A stretch of DNA of 64,000 nucleotides from positions 310,001 to 374,000 of the forward strand of contig NZ_RSEC01000046.1 of NCBI RefSeq assembly GCF_003937945.1, written 5' to 3'. The notes beneath the pieces are model-generated. The model searched no databases. It worked only from the letters and a program-made list of their open reading frames with translations, and was not told the DNA's origin. The position numbers were made by a program, and so were the translations under genes. Within the stretch, counting starts at the first letter, position 1; the number at the start of each line of letters is the position of its first letter. Source of the stretch: Amycolatopsis eburnea (GTDB lineage: Bacteria; Actinomycetota; Actinomycetes; Mycobacteriales; Pseudonocardiaceae). Positions 58,821 to 64,000 of the stretch are shown one piece after another.

Positions 58821-59789
58821 ATGCCCACCGCAGTGCAGGTGACGAAGACCGGCGGCCCGGAAGTGCTCGAACCGGCCGAAGTGGACGTCGCGGGCCCGGG
58901 GGCCGGCGAGCTGCTGGTCGACGTCGCCGCGGCCGGCGTGAACTACATCGACACCTACCAGCGCCAGGGCATCTACCCGATGGAGCTGCCCTTCGTGCTC
59001 GGCCTCGAAGGCGCCGGGACGGTCGTCGAAGCCGGCGATGGCACCGGCTTCGCGCCCGGCGACCGCGTCGCGTGGCAGGGCTCGATCGGCAGCTACGCGG
59101 CCCGCAAGCTCGTCCCGGCGTCGGTGGCCGTCCGGGTACCCGAGGGCGTCTCCCTCGAGACCGCCGCCGCGACGATGCTGCAGGGCATCACCGCGCACTA
59201 CCTGGTCGCCTCGACCTTCGAGGTCAAGCCGGGCCACGACGTGCTGGTGCACGCGGCCGCCGGCGGCGTCGGGCTGCTGCTGGTCCAGCTGGCGAAGGCG
59301 CGCGGGGCCCGGGTCATCGGCACGGTGTCGACCGAGGAGAAGGAGAAGCTCGCCCGCGAAGCCGGCGCCGACGAGGTGATCCGCTACGACCGCGACGACT
59401 TCGCCAAGCTCACCCGCGAGCTGACCGGCGGCGAGGGCGTCGACGTCGTCTACGACGGCGTGGGCAAGGACACCGTCGACGGCAGCCTCGCCAGCCTCAA
59501 GGTCCGCGGCCTGCTGGCGCTGTTCGGCGCCTCGAGCGGCCCGGTCCCGCCGCTGGACCCGCAGCGCCTCAACGCGGGCGGGTCGCTGTACCTGACCCGC
59601 CCGACGTCGGTGCACTACACGCGCACGCGCGAGGAGATCGACTGGCGGTCGAAGGAGCTGTTCGACGCGATCCTCGCGGGTGAGCTGACCGTCCGCATCG
59701 GGGGCAAGTACCCGCTGGCCGACGCCCGCCGGGCCCACGAAGACCTCCAGGCCCGGCGCACGACCGGCAAGCTCCTGCTCATCCCCTGA
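58821..59789 (+). CDS. NADPH:quinone oxidoreductase (zeta-crystallin type)
   Basis: A 322-residue medium-chain dehydrogenase without the zinc ligands of alcohol dehydrogenases. Segments are VAAAGVNYIDTYQRQGIYPMELPFVLGLEGAG, VLVHAAAGGVGLLLVQLAKARGARVIGTVS (AAxGGVG nucleotide loop), VDVVYDGVG and LYLTRPTSVHY. It reduces quinones by one or two electrons using NADPH. GAGGAGG precedes ATG 58821 by 5 nt. It ends at a perfect palindrome shared with the convergent FKBP gene. Confidence 0.94.
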   Translation: MPTAVQVTKTGGPEVLEPAEVDVAGPGAGELLVDVAAAGVNYIDTYQRQGIYPMELPFVLGLEGAGTVVEAGDGTGFAPGDRVAWQGSIGSYAARKLVPASVAVRVPEGVSLETAAATMLQGITAHYLVASTFEVKPGHDVLVHAAAGGVGLLLVQLAKARGARVIGTVSTEEKEKLAREAGADEVIRYDRDDFAKLTRELTGGEGVDVVYDGVGKDTVDGSLASLKVRGLLALFGASSGPVPPLDPQRLNAGGSLYLTRPTSVHYTRTREEIDWRSKELFDAILAGELTVRIGGKYPLADARRAHEDLQARRTTGKLLLIP

Positions 59790-59818
59790 CCGTAGCTTTC
59801 ACGTGAAAGCTACGGTCA
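59787..59818. terminator. 32-bp perfect palindrome spanning two stop codons
   Basis: TGACCGTAGCTTTCAC (59787-59802) is followed directly by its exact complement (59803-59818). The outer bases are the TGA stop of the plus-strand oxidoreductase and the TGA stop of the minus-strand FKBP gene. The element works the same in both directions and should form a strong bidirectional terminator or cruciform. Confidence 0.8.
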
Positions 59819-60382
59819 GCCCTGGTTGCCGGGGACCGAGACGGCGTCGGTGACGAAGACCAGGGTCTCGTTCGGCTTGATCCCCCGGCCGCCCTCGCGG
59901 TACGCGAGGTCGGGCGGGATGATCAGCAGGCGGCGGCCGCCCTGCTTGATGCCGGTGAGGCCCTGGTCCCAGCCCGGGATGACCTCGCCCGCGCCCAGGT
60001 TCAGGTCGAACGTCTCGCCGCGGTCGTAGGAGTTGTCCAGGACCTTCTTGTCCGACCACGTCACGAGCAGGTAGTTCATCTTCAGCTTCTGCCCGGCCGC
60101 GGCCGCCGGACCGGTGCCCTCGGACAGGTCCTTCGTGATCAGCTTCTTCGGCGGGTCGCAGTCGTCCGGGACGGTGATCTCGGGCTTTTCGCCGAACTTC
60201 CCCGTCGTCTTGATGTCCTCGGCGGCGCACTCGCGGCCCTTGCTCTGGGTCGCCGGGGCGGCGTTGGACGAGGGGACGGCCGGGCCCGCCGGGGCCGCCG
60301 TTTCGGTCTTGGCGTCCTGGCCGCACGCGGCCAGCGACAGCGCCGCCGCGGCGACGACCACGAACTTCCCGATCTTCTGCAT
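59816..60382 (-). CDS. FKBP-type peptidyl-prolyl isomerase lipoprotein
   Basis: A 188-residue lipoprotein. The signal peptide MQKIGKFVVVAAAALSLAAC ends in a lipobox with Cys20. A flexible Ala/Pro/Thr linker follows, then an FKBP domain (about 90-188): GQKLKMNYLLVTWSDKKVLDNS, FDLNLGAGEVIPGWDQGLTGIKQGGRRLLIIPPDLAYREGG. It would help fold secreted proteins at the outer membrane face. ATG 60382 is leaderless: TAGGGT lies 7 nt upstream (60390-60395), and its TAG is also the helD stop codon. Confidence 0.94.
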   Translation of the reverse strand: MQKIGKFVVVAAAALSLAACGQDAKTETAAPAGPAVPSSNAAPATQSKGRECAAEDIKTTGKFGEKPEITVPDDCDPPKKLITKDLSEGTGPAAAAGQKLKMNYLLVTWSDKKVLDNSYDRGETFDLNLGAGEVIPGWDQGLTGIKQGGRRLLIIPPDLAYREGGRGIKPNETLVFVTDAVSVPGNQG

Positions 60383-60392
60383 GCGAGGCACC

Positions 60393-62630
60393 CTAGCCAA
60401 GCACGGAGAGTGCCGGTACCTCGTCACCGGTCCGGACCACGCCGAGCCGCCGGGTCGCGCGCGTCAGGGCCACGTACAGGTCGTTGAGCCCGCGCGGCGA
60501 GCCCGCGACGACCTCGTCCGGCGCCACCAGCACCACCGAGTCGAACTCCAGGCCCTTCGACCGCTCGACCGTCAGCACGCTCAGCCGCTCGTCCGACGCC
60601 CCGAGCAGCTCCGAAACCGCCTCGAGCCGGGACGGCGGCACCAGCACCGCCACCGTGCCACCGTCCACTTCGGACAACTCGCGCGAAACCAGCCCGGGCA
60701 GCTCCGCGGCGAGCGATGCCGGGCGCGCCGACCACGGCGGCACCCCGGTCTCCCGCACCGAAGACGGCGCCGCCAGCTCCGGGGACACCTCCGCGAGGAC
60801 CCGCGCGGCCACGGCCATGATCTCGGCGGGCGTCCGGTAGTTCACGGTCAGCTCTTCCAGCCGCCACCGGTCCGCGACGTACGGCGAGAGCACCTCGCCC
60901 CACGACCGCGCCCCGCCCGCCGCGCCGGTCTGGGCGACGTCGCCGACCAGCGTCATCGAGCGGTTCGGTGAGCGGCGCATGAGCAGCCGCCAGTCCATCG
61001 CCGAGAGCTCCTGGGCCTCGTCGACGATCACGTGCCCGAACGTCCAGGTCCGGTCCTGCGCCGCCCGCTGGGCCGCGGTCAGCTCGCTGCGCGCGACCTG
61101 GCGCTCGGCGAACAGCTCGGCGTCGAGGACGTCGGAGACGCGCAGCAGCTCCTCGTCGATGATCTCCTCGTCCTGCTCGAGGATGTCGAGCACGCCCTCG
61201 GCGTACGCGCGGTCCTCGCGCTCACGGCGTTTGCGCTCGACGCGGGCTTCGGTGTCGTCGACGCCGATCAGCTCGGCCAGCTCGTCGAGCAGCGGCACGT
61301 CGGCGGGCGTCCAGCGCGCGTCCCGTCCGCTTTCCAGCAGGGCGCGATCCTCGGGCGACAGCAGTTTCCGGGCCGCGCTGTCCAAGCGTTCGCGGTCGGC
61401 GAACAGGTCGTCGAGGACGCCTTCCGGGGTCAGCACGGGCCACAGCGCATCCAGCGCCGCGGCGACGTTCTCGTCGGCCGCCAGCTCGGCCCGGATGTCC
61501 TGGAGGTCCTGCCCGTCGAGCAGGTCGTCCCCCAGCTTCCGCGCGGCCTGCCGGGTCAGCGCGTCGAGGACGTCGGAGACGAACAGGCGCCGCGCCGGGT
61601 TGTGCGGGCGGCGCGAACGGCGGGCACGGGTGCGCGCGTCGGCGCACGTCTTGCGGTCCAGGCGCAGCACGTCGTGCTCGTACTCGATCTCCAGCACCGG
61701 CTCGGGCACGCGCTGGCGGTCGCGGACGGCGTTGGCGAGCACGTCGGCCATCACCAGCCGGCCCTTGACCTCGGTGGTCTCGCGGGGTTCGGCGCCGTCG
61801 GCGTCCAGGCCCGGGTAGAGCTGCCCGATGGTGGCCAGCAGCACGCCGGTCTCGCCGAGCGACGGCAGCACCTGGCCGATGTAGCGCAGGAACGTGCTGT
61901 TCGGCCCGACGACCAGCACGCCGCGCGTGGTGAGCTGCTGCCGGTGCGTGTAGAGCAGGTAGGCGGCGCGGTGCAGGGCGACGGCGGTCTTGCCGGTGCC
62001 CGGCCCGCCCTGCACGACCATGACGCCGCCCAGCGGGGCGCGGATGATGCGGTCCTGCTCGGCCTGGATGGTGGCGACGATGTCGCTCATCTCACCCGTG
62101 CGCCGCTGCTCCAGGGCGGCCAGCAGCGCGGCCTCGCCGGCCAGCCCGAGGTCCTGGCCCTGGTCGGCGGCGGTGAGGTCGAGGACCTCGTCGTCGAAGC
62201 CGGTGACCTTGCGGGTCAGCGACCGCAGGTGCCGCCGCCGGCGCACCCCTTCGGGCGACGCCGCGGTGGCGAGGTAGAACGGCCGCGCGACCGGCGCCCG
62301 CCAGTCGACGAGCAGCGGCTTGTAGTCGTCGTCCTCGTCGAACAGCCCGAGCCGGCCGATGTAGGTGGTTTCCTCGGCGCTCCCGGGGACGAAGTCGAGC
62401 CGCCCGAAGGCGAGGCCCTGCTCGACGGAGCCGAGCTGGGCGAGCCGGTCGGTGTAGAGGGTGGTGGCGACGTCGCGCTCGGTCCGGGCCTGCGGGGTCC
62501 CGCCGGTCAGCCGCAACGTCTCGTCGAGGCGGCGCTGGGCGTCGGCGCGCTCGGCGTCGAGCTTCGCGTAGAGCGTGGTGACGTACGCCTGCTCGCGGGC
62601 GAGCTCGGCGGAGAAGTCGTCCGAAGACAA
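60393..62630 (-). CDS. helD: HelD-like RNA polymerase recycling ATPase
   Basis: About 745 residues, a UvrD/Rep-related SF1 ATPase of the HelD type. The N-terminal coiled coil (AELAREQAYVTTLYAKLDAERADAQRRLDE) reaches into the RNA polymerase secondary channel. LRSLTRKVTGFDDEVLDLTAADQGQ follows. Walker A is VVQGGPGTGKTAVALHRAAYLLY, Walker B is HVIVDEAQELSAMDWRLLMRR, and motif VI is LNDLYVALTRATRRLGVV. HelD pulls stalled RNA polymerase off DNA. The start is probably TTG 62630 (SSDDFSAELAREQ) after AGGATC; an upstream TTG at 62663 is possible. Confidence 0.9.
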   Translation of the reverse strand: MSSDDFSAELAREQAYVTTLYAKLDAERADAQRRLDETLRLTGGTPQARTERDVATTLYTDRLAQLGSVEQGLAFGRLDFVPGSAEETTYIGRLGLFDEDDDYKPLLVDWRAPVARPFYLATAASPEGVRRRRHLRSLTRKVTGFDDEVLDLTAADQGQDLGLAGEAALLAALEQRRTGEMSDIVATIQAEQDRIIRAPLGGVMVVQGGPGTGKTAVALHRAAYLLYTHRQQLTTRGVLVVGPNSTFLRYIGQVLPSLGETGVLLATIGQLYPGLDADGAEPRETTEVKGRLVMADVLANAVRDRQRVPEPVLEIEYEHDVLRLDRKTCADARTRARRSRRPHNPARRLFVSDVLDALTRQAARKLGDDLLDGQDLQDIRAELAADENVAAALDALWPVLTPEGVLDDLFADRERLDSAARKLLSPEDRALLESGRDARWTPADVPLLDELAELIGVDDTEARVERKRREREDRAYAEGVLDILEQDEEIIDEELLRVSDVLDAELFAERQVARSELTAAQRAAQDRTWTFGHVIVDEAQELSAMDWRLLMRRSPNRSMTLVGDVAQTGAAGGARSWGEVLSPYVADRWRLEELTVNYRTPAEIMAVAARVLAEVSPELAAPSSVRETGVPPWSARPASLAAELPGLVSRELSEVDGGTVAVLVPPSRLEAVSELLGASDERLSVLTVERSKGLEFDSVVLVAPDEVVAGSPRGLNDLYVALTRATRRLGVVRTGDEVPALSVLG

Positions 62631-62690
62631 AGATCCTGCTTTCGCCTCAAGGAAAAGAGCCAACAGAGTCTAACGGCGGTCGCCGCGCGA

Positions 62691-63287
62691 TCATTCCGTC
62701 CCGAGGGCGCAGTACGGGGAGATCTCGCCGGCCCGGACGGCGACGGGCAGCACCTTCTCCCCCGGCGCGCACGACACGTCCGCCGGCGGCAGCTGCGCAC
62801 CCCCGGTGATTTGCCCGTCCGGGGCACGGAACACCACCGCGGCACCGCGGCTGGTCAGCGCACGGCAGTTTCCGGAGCGGTAGCGGACCCCTCCGGGGAC
62901 GACGTCGGCGGTCACGGGCGTGAAGCCGCCGAGGGACTCCGAGGGCAGCCAGGTGACCGGGCCGACGGCGGGCCGGTCGAGGACGACGCCGATCCGCTGT
63001 CCCGGGGTGAGCGCCGGCACCTCCACGGTCCGGGTGCCGGCCGTGACGACGATCCGGTAGGCGGCGAGGGTGCTGGTGTTCTCCAGCACGGCGGCACCCG
63101 GGCCCTGTTCGGCGACGCGGACGGCGCCGCCGTCGGGGGCCGGGCCGGGGACCGCGGTGATCTTGGCCGGGATGGCGCAGCCGGTCCCGAGGAGCCGGTT
63201 CTGGTCGAGGTCGACCCGGCCCCGGCCGAGGAGGACGAGCAGGCCCAGGACGACGACCGCGGCGGCCGCGGTCCCGATCCGTCTCAG
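62691..63287 (-). CDS. Membrane-anchored protein with apparent CTG start
   Basis: A 198-codon frame of which only the part from GTG 63089 has a usual start. Upstream the frame stays open and encodes RRIGTAAAAVVVLGLLVLLG, a textbook N-terminal membrane anchor or signal, with no ATG, GTG or TTG. The best start is the CTG at 63287, which shares CTGA with the ctaB stop just as ATGA would. The outer part is a beta-rich domain with Cys residues (TGCAIPAK, SGNCRALTS, ADVSCAPGEK, PYCALGTE). I do not recognise a family. Confidence 0.6.
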   Translation of the reverse strand: MRRIGTAAAAVVVLGLLVLLGRGRVDLDQNRLLGTGCAIPAKITAVPGPAPDGGAVRVAEQGPGAAVLENTSTLAAYRIVVTAGTRTVEVPALTPGQRIGVVLDRPAVGPVTWLPSESLGGFTPVTADVVPGGVRYRSGNCRALTSRGAAVVFRAPDGQITGGAQLPPADVSCAPGEKVLPVAVRAGEISPYCALGTE

Positions 63288-64000
63288 AACGGCAGGCCGA
63301 GGGTGGGCAGGCCGATCGCCGAGTCGACGGCCAGCGCGACGAACACGATCATCAGGTACGTGTTCGAGCGGTGGAACAGCGCCATCGGCTTGGTCTCCTC
63401 ACCGCGCCGCACCGCGGCCTGCAGGCTGTGCGCGTAGAAGAGGAACCAGCCGCCGGCGAGGATGGCGAAGGTGCCGTACAGCCAGGACGTCACCGGGAGC
63501 AGCAGCAGCGTCCAGGCCACCATCACCCACGAGTAGATGACGATCTGGCGGGCGACGTGCTGGGCGGTGGCGACCACCGGCAGCATCGGGACGCCGGCGC
63601 GCTCGTAGTCGTCGCGGTACTTCATGCCCAGCGCCCACGTGTGCGGCGGCGTCCAGAAGAAGATGACGCCGAACATCACGAACGCCGGCCACTGCACGGT
63701 GCCGGTGACGGCCGCCCAGCCGATGACCACCGGCATGCAGCCCGCCGCGCCGCCCCAGACGACGTTCTGCGACGTGCGCCGCTTCAGGCCGAGCGTGTAG
63801 ACGAAGATGTAGAAGAGGATCGTCGCGACCGCGAGGATCGCCGAGAGCAGGTTCACCGTGAGGTAGAGCACGGCGGCCGAGGCGACGCCCAGGACCAGGC
63901 CGAAGATCAGCGCGCCGCGGCGGGGCACCGAGTCCTTGACCAGCGGGCGGCGCTTCGTGCGGTTCATCACCTTGTCGATGTCCGCGTCGATCACGCAGTT
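63284..64000 (-). CDS. ctaB: Protoheme IX farnesyltransferase CtaB (5' part missing)
   Basis: The C-terminal 238 residues of heme O synthase; the N-terminus lies beyond the window. The prenyl-diphosphate binding motif is NCVIDADIDKVMNRTKRRP right at the edge. Six or more membrane helices follow, with WGGAAGCMPVVIGWAAVTG and FFWTPPHTWALGMKYRDDYERAGVPMLPVV, the conserved second site. It transfers a farnesyl group to heme B, feeding CtaA (54007-54972) for heme A synthesis. Confidence 0.96.
   Translation of the reverse strand, partial: NCVIDADIDKVMNRTKRRPLVKDSVPRRGALIFGLVLGVASAAVLYLTVNLLSAILAVATILFYIFVYTLGLKRRTSQNVVWGGAAGCMPVVIGWAAVTGTVQWPAFVMFGVIFFWTPPHTWALGMKYRDDYERAGVPMLPVVATAQHVARQIVIYSWVMVAWTLLLLPVTSWLYGTFAILAGGWFLFYAHSLQAAVRRGEETKPMALFHRSNTYLMIVFVALAVDSAIGLPTLGLPF

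Noticed and set aside
62631..62720. Rifamycin-associated element upstream of helD (would make it HelR)
   Set aside because: I looked for a GC-rich 19-bp inverted repeat near the start and saw none, so I keep the general HelD call.

Overview
The window is chromosomal DNA from a very GC-rich actinomycete, most likely Pseudonocardiaceae and probably Amycolatopsis-like. This placement is my inference from gene content and codon use; no database was searched. Supporting marks are a SufR-led suf operon, an MptB-type polyprenol-phosphomannose mannosyltransferase, fused CysNC, an acVLRF1 peptidyl-tRNA hydrolase, a HelD-type RNA polymerase motor, frequent GTG starts, and many leaderless genes in which a TANNNT box lies 6-7 nt before the start codon. 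I see no tRNA, rRNA, CRISPR array, prophage or autonomous transposase. Nearly all coding space is ordinary and tightly packed, with ATGA, GTGA and TGATG stop/start overlaps.

Layout. 1-5.9 kb: an edge-truncated unknown gene, a PPOX flavoprotein divergent from an AraC regulator, a cytochrome P450 and a PAS-GGDEF-EAL protein with degenerate active sites. 6-20.7 kb: peroxiredoxin, a GNAT gene coupled to an Arg-rich microprotein, LCP, a cyclopropane synthase-like enzyme, hydrolases, a MarR/ABC exporter pair divergent from a flavin oxidoreductase, a GT87-like membrane protein, a small HTH protein, and an ABC-F ATPase next to acVLRF1. 20.8-30.4 kb: a secreted S8 protease with a substituted catalytic His, dGTPase, an ArsR-SRPBCC pair, a second EAL-GGDEF protein, and an XRE-cupin regulator with two operator-like palindromes, divergent from a methyltransferase-DinB operon.

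30.4-36.8 kb is the most coherent functional unit. An NTF2-like, DUF1214, SDR, sulfotransferase operon is divergent from cysD-cysNC, so the genes that make PAPS sit next to an enzyme that would consume PAPS. A palindrome lies inside the apparent cysD promoter. 36.8-43.9 kb: a methyltransferase, a NarL-type two-component system, a snapalysin-like protease, a UbiB/ABC1 kinase convergently overlapping a signal-peptidase-like protein that lacks the Ser/Lys dyad, and YnfA and DUF4184 genes sharing an 18-bp back-to-back leaderless promoter.

43.9-50.4 kb: sufR-B-D-C-S-U-T, one operon with an ACACT-N5-TGTGA box at the sufR start. 50.4-64 kb: mptB, an ABC-2 exporter, ctaA, a fatty acid desaturase, two small genes (one a His/Gly-rich 19-residue peptide followed by a strong terminator), an ATP-grasp operon, a quinone oxidoreductase, FKBP lipoprotein, helD, and ctaB (cut by the edge) followed by a gene that appears to start with CTG. 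ctaA and ctaB together supply heme A for cytochrome oxidase.

Between genes there are several families of repeats and hairpins. These include two 87-bp elements with terminal inverted repeats, a 63-bp repeat present in opposite orientations, a shorter motif present twice, and perfect bidirectional hairpins between convergent genes.
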